From Anaerolineales bacterium (GTDB lineage Bacteria; Chloroflexota; Anaerolineae; Anaerolineales; Villigracilaceae): a DNA stretch of 64,000 nucleotides. The notes beneath the pieces are model-generated. The model saw only the letters and a program-made list of their open reading frames with translations, made no database searches and was not told where the DNA came from. Where the stretch lies: positions 1-64,000 of the forward strand of contig JAUXUL010000028.1 of NCBI GenBank assembly GCA_030680795.1, written 5' to 3'. Within the stretch, counting starts at the first letter, position 1. Every line of letters starts with the position of its first letter. A program made the translations under genes and the position numbers. Shown piece by piece: positions 50,343 to 59,084 of this stretch.

Positions 50343-52676
50343 ATGGCAACTCGATACTTCGGCGAACGGATTAAACGTAACGAAGACCCACGTCTCCTCA
50401 CGGGGCAGGGATTGTTTGTGGACGATGTAAAATTACCGGACATGCTCCACGTGGCTTTCGTGCGGAGTCCGTATGCGCACGCGCGGATTAATAACATTGA
50501 CGTATCTCAAGCCTTACTGCGTGAAGGTGTCGTTGCCGTATACACTGCGAATGACTTGGGCGATTACTGGAAGCCTGGACCACTGCTCGTCTCACCGCCG
50601 CCTGTGGATGATATAGTCTTCAACGAGAAGACGCAGGTTCCGCTTGCGAAAGATAAGGTCAAGTTTGCGGGTGAGCCGATCGTGATGGTGCTGGCAGAGA
50701 GTCGCTACATCGCCGAAGATGCGCTGGCTGATATTCAAGTGGATTACGAACCCTTGGATGCCGTCGTTGATCTTGAGAAAGCAATTCAACCTGACAGCAC
50801 TCTTATCCATGACGAACTCGGAACAAACGTCGCCGCGCATTTGGTGCAGAGAAAAGGCGATTACGAATCAGCGAAGAAAAATGCCGCGCTGGTATTTCAG
50901 CGTCGTTTTCTTTATGAACATGGATGCGCGGCGGCAATCGAGAACCGCGGCATCGTCGCGGAATGGGATGCGCGCGCGGGACGGCTAACTGTCTGGGATA
51001 CCACACAGGCTCCCGTTGTGATCCGAAACGGACTGGCGGGTATGCTCGGGCTATCGGAACGACAAGTCCGCGTCATCGCTCCATTCATCGGCGGCGGATT
51101 CGGTCCGAAGATCATGATGTTCTATCAGGAGGAAGTGCTCGTCCCGTGGGTGGCGATGAAGTTGAACCGCCCCGTCAAATGGATCGAAGACCGCGCCGAA
51201 AATTTCGTCGCTACCACGCACGAACGCGGACAAATCCACGATGCGGAAATTGCGTTCGATAAGGATGGTCGCATTCTCGGCGTGCATGACGTCTTTTTGC
51301 ATGATACGGGTGCGTATGCGCCTTATGGCTTGACTGTGGCACTCAACTCGCAAGCCAACGTGCTCGGACCTTACGACATCAAAAACTATTACAGCGAATT
51401 CACGGCGGTCTTCACCAACAAAACCATCGTCACACCCTATCGCGGCGCGGGACGTCAACATGGCGTATTCGTCATCGAACGTTTGTTGGATATTGCCGCG
51501 AAAGAATTAAAGATTGACCGCGCCGAAATCCGCCGACGCAATTTCATCCCGCCTGATCAATTCCCATACAACAACGAAATCATCTATCAGGATTTCGCTC
51601 CGCTTGTGTATGACAGCGGCAACTACGAACCGTTGTTGGATCAAGCGATGGAAAAGATCGGCTATCACAAATTCATCAATGAGACTCAACCGAAATTGCG
51701 CGCCGAAGGAAAACACGTTGGCATTGGCATTGTCGCGTATGTGGAAGGCACAGGCATCGGACCGTACGAAGGCGCGAAGGTGCAGGTGATGAGCAGCGGA
51801 CGTGTCTCGGTCGTCACGGGTGTTGGCACACAGGGACAGGGTCACTTCACGAGTTTCGCGCAAATCGTCGCAGAGCAGATCGGCGTGGATGTAAATAAAA
51901 TAGATGTCGTCACGGGCGACACCGACCAATTCTATTGGGGCGCGGGGACGTTCGCCAGCCGTGGCGCGGTCGTTGCGGGCAATGCCATCAACGAAGCCGC
52001 GAAAGTTGTGCGCAAGAAAATTCTCAAACTCGCCTCCGAACATTTCAACGCGCCCGAAGATGAACTCGAACTCGCCGATGGCATGGTGAAAGTGCAGGAT
52101 CTTCCGCGCATGTCCATTTCGTTGGGTGAACTCGCAGGCAAAGCCAATCCGATGCGCGGCGCGGTCAAGCCTGGGACAGAGCCTGGTTTGGAAGCGACCA
52201 GCTATTTCGGTCCAGAAAGAGGCGCTACTGCCAGCGGCATCCACGCCATGATCGTGGAGGTCGATCCCGAGACGCTGCAGATCCACATCCAAAAATATCT
52301 CGTCGTGCACGATTGCGGCAAGGTCATCAATCCGCTGATCCTCGATGGGCAGATCCATGGCGGCGTGGCGCAGGGCATTGGCAATGCGTTTTATGAGCGG
52401 CTCGCCTACGACGAAAACGGGCAACTGCTCAACGGCACGTTCATGGATTATCACCTGCCCACGAGCCTGGATGTGCCGCGCATCGAAACGGGACATGGCG
52501 TAACGCTTTCGCCGCTCAACCCGATGGGCGTGAAGGGCGCGGGTGAAGCGGGCGCGATTCCCGTCGGTCCGCTTTTTGCGCAGGCATTGGAAGACGCGTT
52601 ACATGATGCCGATTTTGAGATTTTGGAGATTCCGTTGAACTCGAACAGATTATGGGAATTGGTGAGTGGGAAGTAG
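50343..52676 (+). CDS. Xanthine dehydrogenase-family molybdopterin-binding subunit
   Basis: 777 aa large subunit of the molybdenum hydroxylases. N-terminal GERIKRNEDPRLLTGQGLFVDD, Mo-cofactor loops GGGFGPK near residue 250, PYRGAGRQ near 362, GTQGQGHFTSFAQI near 498, and the catalytic glutamate in GVKGAGEAG near 729. It hydroxylates a carbon in an N-heterocycle or aldehyde. The FeS and FAD subunits that carry electrons away are not in this window, so they must be elsewhere or the protein uses another partner. It is the last gene of the operon before a terminator. Confidence 0.93.
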   Translation: MATRYFGERIKRNEDPRLLTGQGLFVDDVKLPDMLHVAFVRSPYAHARINNIDVSQALLREGVVAVYTANDLGDYWKPGPLLVSPPPVDDIVFNEKTQVPLAKDKVKFAGEPIVMVLAESRYIAEDALADIQVDYEPLDAVVDLEKAIQPDSTLIHDELGTNVAAHLVQRKGDYESAKKNAALVFQRRFLYEHGCAAAIENRGIVAEWDARAGRLTVWDTTQAPVVIRNGLAGMLGLSERQVRVIAPFIGGGFGPKIMMFYQEEVLVPWVAMKLNRPVKWIEDRAENFVATTHERGQIHDAEIAFDKDGRILGVHDVFLHDTGAYAPYGLTVALNSQANVLGPYDIKNYYSEFTAVFTNKTIVTPYRGAGRQHGVFVIERLLDIAAKELKIDRAEIRRRNFIPPDQFPYNNEIIYQDFAPLVYDSGNYEPLLDQAMEKIGYHKFINETQPKLRAEGKHVGIGIVAYVEGTGIGPYEGAKVQVMSSGRVSVVTGVGTQGQGHFTSFAQIVAEQIGVDVNKIDVVTGDTDQFYWGAGTFASRGAVVAGNAINEAAKVVRKKILKLASEHFNAPEDELELADGMVKVQDLPRMSISLGELAGKANPMRGAVKPGTEPGLEATSYFGPERGATASGIHAMIVEVDPETLQIHIQKYLVVHDCGKVINPLILDGQIHGGVAQGIGNAFYERLAYDENGQLLNGTFMDYHLPTSLDVPRIETGHGVTLSPLNPMGVKGAGEAGAIPVGPLFAQALEDALHDADFEILEIPLNSNRLWELVSGK

Positions 52677-52706
52677 AAATTGGATGAAGTGCACCGCTTC
52701 TTTCTT

Positions 52707-52740
52707 AGCCGATGGTTGATTCTGACCATCGGCTTTTAAT
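52707..52740 (+). terminator. Rho-independent terminator of the catabolic operon
   Basis: AGCCGATGGT and ACCATCGGCT form a perfect 10-bp stem with an 8-base loop, then TTTTAATTTTA. Confidence 0.85.
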
Positions 52741-52772
52741 TTTACAAAAGATGTTGGCAATGGACAAAATAA

Positions 52773-55565
52773 CTAAGCATAATTTTCAACAACTCTTCTA
52801 ACTAAATAATTATTATCAATTTTTGCCTTTCCAACTATGTAATTATAAGTAAGTTCATTAATCTTCTTTATCATAGACACTTGATGTAAAACAGCCCACC
52901 TAACCTTGTAATCATCATCGTCTATCATTTTTGACAATCGATTAACTACAAAATCTGCATATCGCGATTCTATCAACATATATAGAGCTTGCACTGTACG
53001 ATATCTAACATCATGACTTTCATGGAAACAGAAAGATGATATATATTGAACTAATATAGGCATTACAGGGTTTTCAACTAGGTTTTTTATTTCAAAGCTC
53101 AAGAAATCTTTTAGAGAGATTAGCGAAGATATTATTTCATATTCCTCACTGCTGTTAATTAAAGCCAGTATCTCTAGAAGTTCTTGCAGGCAATCTACAT
53201 CAAAGTTTATTCGGATAAATATTAGGTGTAATCGTAATGAAAGAGACTCGTCTTTCATAAAGAATCCAGAGTGCCCTTTTTCTATTTCCGAAAAATGCTG
53301 CTCAAGTTTTGAGTAGTAGTCATCCCAATTGTAAATATATGATAATTCCTGTCTCTTCAAGGTCATCATTAATTCAATTGCGTCGATTTTTTCTGCGTGT
53401 GTTTGGGTTTCAAGGCTCAAGGTGTTAAAAATTGTTTCGAGTAAATCATCAAGAAGCTCTTCTGACAGCAAGGGGTTTTCAAGCTCTATGATTCTTCTTA
53501 CTATGTAATATGGACGGTCGACAAAACCAATAAATCTACCACCTTCACCTTGTGTTTTATTTCTAATTTTGATGTTAGAAATATATCTTTGAATATGTGT
53601 ATCTCGTTTTTCTGGAAAAATTTCTAAGTTGTAATCTCTTTTATAAAACTCGGGGTAATACCTCTCTGCAATTTCATCTATTTCAGTGTGGAAATTATCT
53701 TGCCCTCTTCTCATATTAATAAGAAGGTTTTTTATATGCTGGTAATCCCGCTTCTTATCCTCGTTGCCCAGTGCAATATCAATTTGTGATAACAGTCTCT
53801 TAGTAAGTTCTTTTGATAGTTTTGGAAAATCTAAATCTGATAATAATTCAAAAACAGAATCAAAAAATCGATAATATTTTTTGTCTAGAATTTCCATTGA
53901 GAAGACAACAACTGTTTCTTGTGAAAGCCTCCTAATATTAGATTTTAGAGCCTTAAATAGCTTTTCACCTAAAAAGATATTTGTATTATCTTCTTGTATC
54001 CACTCACGCGAAAAACCAAGCAGCTCATTTGAAATAATTTCATAATCAGTATCCGAAAAATAATACCCAAACTCTCTAAATAGAATAATTTTCCATTTTA
54101 TTTTTTCGTATCGCAATGGTTTTGTGTTGGCGAGCTCATACAGCTCAAGAATTTCTCTTGTTGTGCTATGAGACAGTGAAGACCCATATTTACTCGCGAT
54201 ATTATTAAAACTTGATTCGTCGCCAAGTAATATACTAATCTTCATTAACTGAATTTTATACAGCAGATTATTTTCTATTTGTATTAAATCAAATAGCGCT
54301 TTCTGAATTTCCTTCAACGTAAACACAATGTGTGTATATGATCCGTAATAAATTGCCCCAAATAGATAATTCGAAATATAGCCAAAAAGATGTTCTAAAT
54401 TGTAATAAGTAGTCGAATAGGGGGAGCCTGTTACTGCCTTGAAATTTCTGTCCCAAATATCATCATTTATATTTGTGCTAAATCTGTCAGTCAGAGGGAA
54501 GAATATTAATGAATTTTGTTGATTAATTTTTTCTTGAACTAAAGAATCGTAAACTATATTCTTGATTTGGATGTCAATAGTTTTTAGGTTACGCCAGTCT
54601 ATTAAAATGTCATTAATCAACCACTTTGGAATAGACACGTCTTCGGAAAAAGTGTTATAAGCAGCCTCAATATTTGTTAGTGCAGCGTCTAAATCCCCGT
54701 TGAAAAGACTTGCGATTATTGCCCATCTTCGACTTACGACTTCATGCACTTTAGGAGACTGGATTTCGCTCAAAGTTTTCAACAAGGATGGTAAATTGAC
54801 ATCTTCAAACTTTTTTTCACCGAGTAGAACTTCTAAAATAGATAAACACAATTTATCTAAGTCGGATGTTTGAGTTTCTTTTTCATCGGGATGGTAAATC
54901 AAACTGATTATTTTGTTTTTTGTTTCCCCTAAGTTTTTGAATATTTGTTTATCAATATCGATGGTGTCAATTGGAAAACTTTCGTTTGTTATCTCAACAG
55001 AGGGGGGAGTTTTATCAACAAGATCAATTTTCCCGTCACAGTAATTTTGATATTTTTTTACGATATCGTTTGTTATCGACTGATAACCTTTGTCAATAAA
55101 TTCTCTAATATCTCTTACCTCATAAAAATGGGCGCCTCTTACTCCCAAGATATTTTCTTGAATACTTGTAATCTCGCGATTGGGATCATTTAAGAAAAGA
55201 TAGAAAGATTTTTTGTTCGTTTTTTGAGCTCGAGTAATCTCGTTTAGTAGTCCCTCTGATATCTTTTCATCAAAATTGTCTATTAGAAACAAGCAGACAT
55301 GACTATTATCAAGTTCGATTATATAATCCTCCCCCGCTGCAGATGTAGACGCATGATCATCTTCAAATATATAGACCTTGAATAAACCAGTCTCTTCAAG
55401 AGATGTTTTTAATGCTCTTCTGATAAGATCGTAACTAGTTCTGACAGCTTTGCTTGCGACGGCTTTTTTATCGCTTGATTCAGCCTCAACTAATTTATCA
55501 TAGTTTATTCGTTCGCCGCCGCATTTCGAACTTATGAATACTTTGATTTTCTCTTTACTTCTCAT
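52773..55565 (-). CDS. Large DUF4062/TIR-like plus HEAT-repeat protein, candidate defence effector
   Basis: About 930 aa (939 from an alternative ATG at 55592). Residues about 5-170 (KEKIKVFISSKCGGE, SYDLIRRALKTSLEE, YIIELDNSHVCLFLIDNFDE, KSFYLFLNDPN) have the alternating strands and the KVFISS start of DUF4062/TIR-like domains. The middle 500 residues are helical without Walker or nuclease motifs I can see. The last 100 residues (HESHDVRYRTVQALYMLIES, DDDDYKVRWAVLHQVSMIKK) are HEAT repeats. Base composition is much more AT-rich than the neighbours, a sign of recent transfer. DUF4062 proteins are often found in anti-phage islands; the role here is inferred. Confidence 0.6.
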   Translation of the reverse strand: MRSKEKIKVFISSKCGGERINYDKLVEAESSDKKAVASKAVRTSYDLIRRALKTSLEETGLFKVYIFEDDHASTSAAGEDYIIELDNSHVCLFLIDNFDEKISEGLLNEITRAQKTNKKSFYLFLNDPNREITSIQENILGVRGAHFYEVRDIREFIDKGYQSITNDIVKKYQNYCDGKIDLVDKTPPSVEITNESFPIDTIDIDKQIFKNLGETKNKIISLIYHPDEKETQTSDLDKLCLSILEVLLGEKKFEDVNLPSLLKTLSEIQSPKVHEVVSRRWAIIASLFNGDLDAALTNIEAAYNTFSEDVSIPKWLINDILIDWRNLKTIDIQIKNIVYDSLVQEKINQQNSLIFFPLTDRFSTNINDDIWDRNFKAVTGSPYSTTYYNLEHLFGYISNYLFGAIYYGSYTHIVFTLKEIQKALFDLIQIENNLLYKIQLMKISILLGDESSFNNIASKYGSSLSHSTTREILELYELANTKPLRYEKIKWKIILFREFGYYFSDTDYEIISNELLGFSREWIQEDNTNIFLGEKLFKALKSNIRRLSQETVVVFSMEILDKKYYRFFDSVFELLSDLDFPKLSKELTKRLLSQIDIALGNEDKKRDYQHIKNLLINMRRGQDNFHTEIDEIAERYYPEFYKRDYNLEIFPEKRDTHIQRYISNIKIRNKTQGEGGRFIGFVDRPYYIVRRIIELENPLLSEELLDDLLETIFNTLSLETQTHAEKIDAIELMMTLKRQELSYIYNWDDYYSKLEQHFSEIEKGHSGFFMKDESLSLRLHLIFIRINFDVDCLQELLEILALINSSEEYEIISSLISLKDFLSFEIKNLVENPVMPILVQYISSFCFHESHDVRYRTVQALYMLIESRYADFVVNRLSKMIDDDDYKVRWAVLHQVSMIKKINELTYNYIVGKAKIDNNYLVRRVVENYA

Positions 55566-55787
55566 TTTCTCACCCATTATCAATTTCCACACGTTTTATT
55601 CAATGTTTGAATTGTACTCTTTTTTCTTATACAAGCTAACAATAGGCTTCATAAATTAAGGGAAATAGAATAGGAAGAGATGAGCGTGGGACCTATCCCC
55701 CTGCCCTTCCTATTTGGGAAGAGGCATGTCGGTTGAAGGGGCTAGTAACTTCCCGTGGCAAGATCATCTTGTGTTTGAGGAGGCGTT
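55566..55787. other. Intergenic region with possible IS remnant
   Basis: From about 55680 the sequence (ACTTCCCGTGGCAAGATCATC, then GAGGAGGCGTT before an ATG at 55788) looks like the leader and ribosome site of a lost gene, perhaps a transposase. The frame after the ATG (MNKLNRPVQGLVKYP) stops after 26 codons. Confidence 0.35.
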
Positions 55788-55968
55788 ATGAATAAATTAA
55801 ATCGCCCAGTCCAGGGGTTGGTGAAATATCCCTGCGCTTCTAAGACTTATCCCACGCTTGCATCGTAAGAGACCTCACCCCGATTGTGACGAATGATCGG
55901 CGTGTCCATTTGCCCCTTCGCGAAGCACCCTGTGGGCTCCCAGGGGAGAGGGCATGGAGTCTGCTTCT
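55788..55968. repeat. Composite repeat: VOC 3'-end copy plus AGGGAGAGGG element
   Basis: 55788-55813 (GAATAAATTAAATCGCCCAGTC) recurs at 56472-56495. 55846-55868 (CTTATCCCACGCTTGCATCG) recurs at 56499 (3' end of the VOC gene) and 58040. From there to 55968 the sequence, including GATCGGCGTGTCC and GAGAGGGCATGGAGTC, matches 58040-58144. Confidence 0.75.
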
Positions 55969-56029
55969 GTTCTTGGCAGATGAGGCTGGTTGGTTTTCTA
56001 AGGCAATGTTTTGGCGTATTGAAAATTAT

Positions 56030-56245
56030 TTATGCAGGAACCGCGATATATTCTGCGTAGGCAGTGCTTTCAGGAATTGGCAATTGATCTTCAATCATTC
56101 CGTGAATGTGCATTTCCACGGCTTCGTGCATATTGCGTTCGGTTTCTTCGCGGGTTTTGCCCGTTGCCACACAGCCAGGTAAATCTGGTGAATAAGCTGA
56201 ATAATTATTTTCTGTTTTTTCGATTACGATAAGAAAGCGATACAT
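56030..56245 (-). CDS. hicB: HicB-family antitoxin
   Basis: 71 aa. A partial RNase-H-like HicB fold: MYRFLIVIEKTENNYSAYSPDLPGCVATGKTREE followed by a helix MHEAVEMHIHGMIED and LPIPESTAYAEYIAV. No DNA-binding ribbon-helix-helix tail follows, so it is the short type of HicB. It binds and neutralises HicA. The toxin gene is immediately upstream (2-bp gap), giving the usual toxin-first hicAB order. Confidence 0.85.
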   Translation of the reverse strand: MYRFLIVIEKTENNYSAYSPDLPGCVATGKTREETERNMHEAVEMHIHGMIEDQLPIPESTAYAEYIAVPA

Positions 56246-56247
56246 GG

Positions 56248-56451
56248 TTACCTCTTGCCTTTAGGCTTTTCTACTTGAGCTTGCTTGAAAATACTGTTCT
56301 CGGTTCCTGGTGCAAGGTCATCGCTTGGATGTCCTGCAATGGTCACTCGACCAGTTTTCTTAGGGTGTTTATATTGTCTATGGCTCCCTTTGGTTGTGAC
56401 CAAATACCAGCCATCGGCTTCAATGAGTTTGATAATGTCTCGAACCTTCAT
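56248..56451 (-). CDS. hicA: HicA-family mRNA interferase toxin
   Basis: 67 aa dsRBD-like fold. MKVRDIIKLIEADGWYLVTTKGSHRQYKHP contains the catalytic histidine in GSHRQY, and GTENSIFKQA is the C-terminal family mark. It degrades mRNA when not bound by HicB. It is complete and upstream of an intact antitoxin, so the module is probably functional. The C-terminus QVEKPKGKR is basic. Confidence 0.88.
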   Translation of the reverse strand: MKVRDIIKLIEADGWYLVTTKGSHRQYKHPKKTGRVTIAGHPSDDLAPGTENSIFKQAQVEKPKGKR

Positions 56452-56499
56452 GCCTAGATTTTAGCATATGTGAATAAATCAAATCGCCCAGTCCACGGC

Positions 56500-56913
56500 T
56501 TATCCCACGCTTGCATCGTAACAGACAAATTCCAGCAGATTCCCTTCTGGGTCGGGGAAGTACAGCGAGCGAACATGCAACCACTCGTGTATGGTCGCAT
56601 TGACCTTCAATCCCAAACCATCAAGACGTATTTTCTCAGATTCGAAGTCTTCAAGCGCTACATTGAGCACAATAAGATGGAGCGTCGTCTCTTGTAGATT
56701 CAACTGCACAGCCTTGTTATCAAGAAACATCGTGTTAGATGCCTCAAAGAGGGCGAGATTCTGAGTATGACCATAGCCTTCGGCGATCTTGAATAACACA
56801 AAACTCTCTTCCCGCTTAAGCATTTCGAGTTCCACCACTTCTTCGTAAAACTTGTGCATCGCGTCCAGAGGAGAGGAAACGCGACGTAAAATAACGCCCC
56901 CGTTTTTCACGAG
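56500..56913 (-). CDS. VOC (glyoxalase/bleomycin-resistance) family protein
   Basis: About 137 aa from a GTG at 56913 (an ATG at 57024 would overlap the neighbouring small gene in another frame). VOC-fold pattern: VSSPLDAMHKFYEEVVELEM, FKIAEGYGHTQNLALFEAS, LHLIVLNVALEDFESEKIRL and the terminal YFPDPEGNLLEFVCYD. Metal-binding glutamate in NLLEFV is present. The substrate is unknown. Its last codons (CYDASVG) lie in a sequence that is repeated at 55846 and 58040, so the 3' end has been copied elsewhere. Confidence 0.75.
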   Translation of the reverse strand, partial: LVKNGGVILRRVSSPLDAMHKFYEEVVELEMLKREESFVLFKIAEGYGHTQNLALFEASNTMFLDNKAVQLNLQETTLHLIVLNVALEDFESEKIRLDGLGLKVNATIHEWLHVRSLYFPDPEGNLLEFVCYDASVG

Positions 56914-56924
56914 GGCTGGCAATG

Positions 56925-57137
56925 TTATTTGGATTTCTGTCGTTCTTTGACAATCTGTTTGCCGATTTCCTGCACGCTTTTCTTTGGCAGCCATTTTCTG
57001 CGCTCCTGCGTGTAATCGCCCCACCCCGTTTCGTATTGCTGGATAAAGCGAATTGTTCCTGCGGGTCCGAGTTCGCGGAGCAGGGCTTCGAATCCAATGG
57101 TTCGGATTTCGTTGAGGGTTAAGTAAGTGGTCGTCAT
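56925..57137 (-). CDS. Small protein of unknown function, overlapping a PIN remnant
   Basis: 70 aa from ATG 57137: MTTTYLTLNEIRTIGFEALL, RELGPAGTIRFIQQYETGWG, DYTQERRKWLPKKSVQEIGK, ending in a basic tail. This type is often found beside PIN-domain toxins as a likely partner. Its ATG overlaps the stop (ATGA) of the truncated PIN gene, which supports this pairing. Its partner is broken, so its present role is unknown. Confidence 0.6.
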   Translation of the reverse strand: MTTTYLTLNEIRTIGFEALLRELGPAGTIRFIQQYETGWGDYTQERRKWLPKKSVQEIGKQIVKERQKSK

Positions 57138-57279
57138 TTCAAAACCTCTTCCAGCCATTTTACTGGATTTTCTACGGTGAAGGAGAACAAACTTTTCTTT
57201 CGAGCGGCAACTTTCAAAATCTGATCGTCGGTGGTCAGGAAAACATCAGCTTTGCCGAGTTCGGCTGACGAGAGATGGG
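57136..57279 (-). pseudogene. C-terminal remnant of a PIN-domain toxin
   Basis: A frame without a start reads HLSSAELGKADVFLTTDDQI, LKVAARKKSLFSFTVENPVK and WLEEVLK before TGA. The TTDDQIL motif is the C-terminal acidic site of PIN nucleases. The N-terminal two thirds are missing; a stop and the 3' end of another PIN gene lie directly upstream. Confidence 0.7.
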
Positions 57280-57282
57280 GAG

Positions 57283-57708
57283 TCAGTCAGCCAAATACCT
57301 ATCCACAAACTCGCGCGGCTTCAGGACTTCAATTCCTTCATAGCCTGAAACCTTCAATAAGTGTTTGTCTCCACTAACAATAACTGTGCTTCCGCTTGCC
57401 AGCGCGCAGGCGAAAAACTTGTCATCGTCGGGATCTTCACAAACAGGCTCTTTGAGTTTGGCAGGCTTGTATACTTTTGCATGTTCAATGATAAAGTTCA
57501 AGATGGGATTCAAGTCAATGGTAGGGCGTTCCACAGACAAAACCTCCCCAACCCGTCGATACTCATCCAGAATTTCCTGTGAAACCGCGAGTTCAAACTC
57601 GCCCGATTGCCATGCTTTCAGGATTTGATAGGGAGGTCCGCTGAAAAAGACTCCTGAGACGAACACATTAGTGTCCATCACCACCTTCAAATCCAAAATG
57701 ATTTTCAT
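57283..57708 (-). CDS. VapC-like PIN-domain ribonuclease toxin
   Basis: 141 aa. PIN-fold acids: VMDTNVFVSGVF (first Asp near residue 12), ILDEYRRVGE, EDPDDDKFFACALA (near 92) and VSGDKHLL (near 110). COG1569-type PIN. It cleaves RNA when free. The AbrB-type antitoxin gene overlaps by four bases upstream (57705-57708). All acidic residues are in place, so the toxin appears intact. Its 3' end abuts another PIN remnant. Confidence 0.88.
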   Translation of the reverse strand: MKIILDLKVVMDTNVFVSGVFFSGPPYQILKAWQSGEFELAVSQEILDEYRRVGEVLSVERPTIDLNPILNFIIEHAKVYKPAKLKEPVCEDPDDDKFFACALASGSTVIVSGDKHLLKVSGYEGIEVLKPREFVDRYLAD

Positions 57709-57968
57709 TTACCTCCCCGTGCCTTGGCAACGGCTGACGCAATATCTTTTGGTTTTAATCCCGCCTCTCTTGCCTGTTGGCGCGCTTGTTTGATCAGGGC
57801 GTCAAACTCGTTCATATCAGGCGGAACAACCATCTTAAGGATGACAACATCTGCATCGCCGACGACGAGAAATTGCGCTCCCTCTTTCAGGTCAAGGCGC
57901 TTGCGAATGGATTCAGGAATGACAACCTGTCCTTTGGACGACATGCGAGTGGTCGCTAGTGTTTCCAT
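57705..57968 (-). CDS. VapB-like AbrB-family antitoxin
   Basis: 87 aa. The N-terminal AbrB/MazE swapped-hairpin DNA-binding domain is ATTRMSSKGQVVIPESIRKR followed by LDLKEGAQFLVVGD. The C-terminal helix (FDALIKQARQQAREAGLKPK) should wrap the PIN toxin. It autoregulates the operon in known pairs. A Shine-Dalgarno GGAG lies before ATG. The PIN toxin overlaps its stop. Confidence 0.9.
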   Translation of the reverse strand: METLATTRMSSKGQVVIPESIRKRLDLKEGAQFLVVGDADVVILKMVVPPDMNEFDALIKQARQQAREAGLKPKDIASAVAKARGGK

Positions 57969-58039
57969 GATTTACTCCTTTCTTACCAGTAAGATTATAA
58001 CATGGAAGGCAGTAAATCACCCTTCCCACCCCCACTCTG

Positions 58040-58144
58040 CTTATCCCACACTTGCATCGTAACAGACCTCACCCTCATTGTTATGATTGATCGGCGTGTC
58101 CGTTTGCCCCTCTCTTAAGGGAGAGGGCATGGAGTCGGCTTCTT
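58040..58144. repeat. Second copy of the VOC-3'-end/AGGGAGAGGG composite repeat
   Basis: It matches 55846-55968 over about 105 bp with small differences: CTTATCCCACACTTGCATCG, GACCTCACCC, GATCGGCGTGTCC and GGGAGAGGGCATGGAGTC. The 360 bp from here to the kinase gene hold a short frame MAKISITPEWAKLFDFVTRD ending in a stop, of unknown origin. Confidence 0.75.
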
Positions 58145-58512
58145 TTCTGCGCTGATGTTGGTCAGACTCTTTTATGCGTACCTGTATTTCCATCTCCGTG
58201 TTGTAGGACATTGAATAAAAATTCATTTTAATAGTAGGAGCTTCCATGTTCAAAGCAGGTACGCCAAAGCTATCGGCAGATGGCGAAGATTTCGATTACG
58301 CCGGAATGGGCTAAGCTGTTCGACTTTGTGACGCGCGATCCATCGGTGGCTCAGTGATAAGCAACTTGCGAAAATTGAGGTATTGACTTGGGGATTATCC
58401 CTTAGAGCACATTTGGAGGATGATGTGGTAGAGAATATATGTTTATCTGCACCGAACCCGAAGTATCGAAGAACGGGGTACTTCTGGAGCCAACCCCGAC
58501 GAGGTAAGAACA

Positions 58513-59004
58513 ATGGGTAAGAGAAATTATCTTATTGAGGGAGTCTCCGGCACCGGCAAAAGCTCGGTATGGCAAGAGCTGCGCCGACGCGGTTACGCAG
58601 CCATAAATGGTGATAGAGAACTTGCCTACCAAGGAGACCCAACGACTGGCGAGAAAACCGAAGGCTTTAGCCACGAACATCATATTTGGGATGTAGAAGA
58701 AGTGAGGAGGTTGGCAGCAAATCAGGACGACGAAGTCACTTTCTTCTGTGGCGGTTCTCGAAATTTCAATCAGTTCATAGACCTTTTTGATGAAATCTTC
58801 ATCTTAGACGTTGATGCAGAGACACTCAATGAACGGCTCGACAACCGTACTGATAATGACACGGGCAAGAGCAAGAGCGAGCGGGAACTCATCCTCCGTT
58901 TACACGCCACAAAAGAAGACCTACCCAGCAGTGGCATCGTAATCGATGCAACACAGCCGCTTGTCAGCGTCGTGGACGAAATCCTTAGCCATGTCCGAGC
59001 TTAG
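58513..59004 (+). CDS. P-loop nucleotide kinase-like protein
   Basis: 163 aa. Walker A GVSGTGKSSVW near residue 10, DRELAYQGDP, a CGGSRNF motif near 78, and DEIFILDVDAETLNERLDNR near 92; the last part looks like the LID/NMP region of small-molecule kinases. It would phosphorylate a nucleoside or other small molecule; the substrate is unknown. It is the only plus-strand gene of the accessory island. Normal length for this class. It is probably acquired singly. Confidence 0.7.
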   Translation: MGKRNYLIEGVSGTGKSSVWQELRRRGYAAINGDRELAYQGDPTTGEKTEGFSHEHHIWDVEEVRRLAANQDDEVTFFCGGSRNFNQFIDLFDEIFILDVDAETLNERLDNRTDNDTGKSKSERELILRLHATKEDLPSSGIVIDATQPLVSVVDEILSHVRA

Positions 59005-59043
59005 AGAGGCGATACTTAATTTTCAAACAGGCTCTAATGACAA

Positions 59044-59063
59044 GGGCACAGCGCGCTGTGCCC
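59044..59063. repeat. 20-bp palindrome GGGCACAGC-GC-GCTGTGCCC
   Basis: A perfect palindrome followed by CTACAAT, between the kinase and the SRPBCC gene. It is likely a dispersed repeat; it could also act in termination. Confidence 0.6.
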
Positions 59064-59084
59064 CTACAATGATTATCCCATCAT

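Noticed and set aside
51507-52496. Long minus-strand open frame (329 codons) opposite the Mo-hydroxylase gene
   Set aside because: It has no family resemblance; composition (His/Asp/Arg-rich) is what the antisense of a GC-rich gene gives. The plus-strand gene is certain.
56914-57024. N-terminal extension of the VOC protein
   Set aside because: It lies in another frame over the small protein at 56925-57137, has no VOC similarity, and the domain begins near the GTG at 56913.
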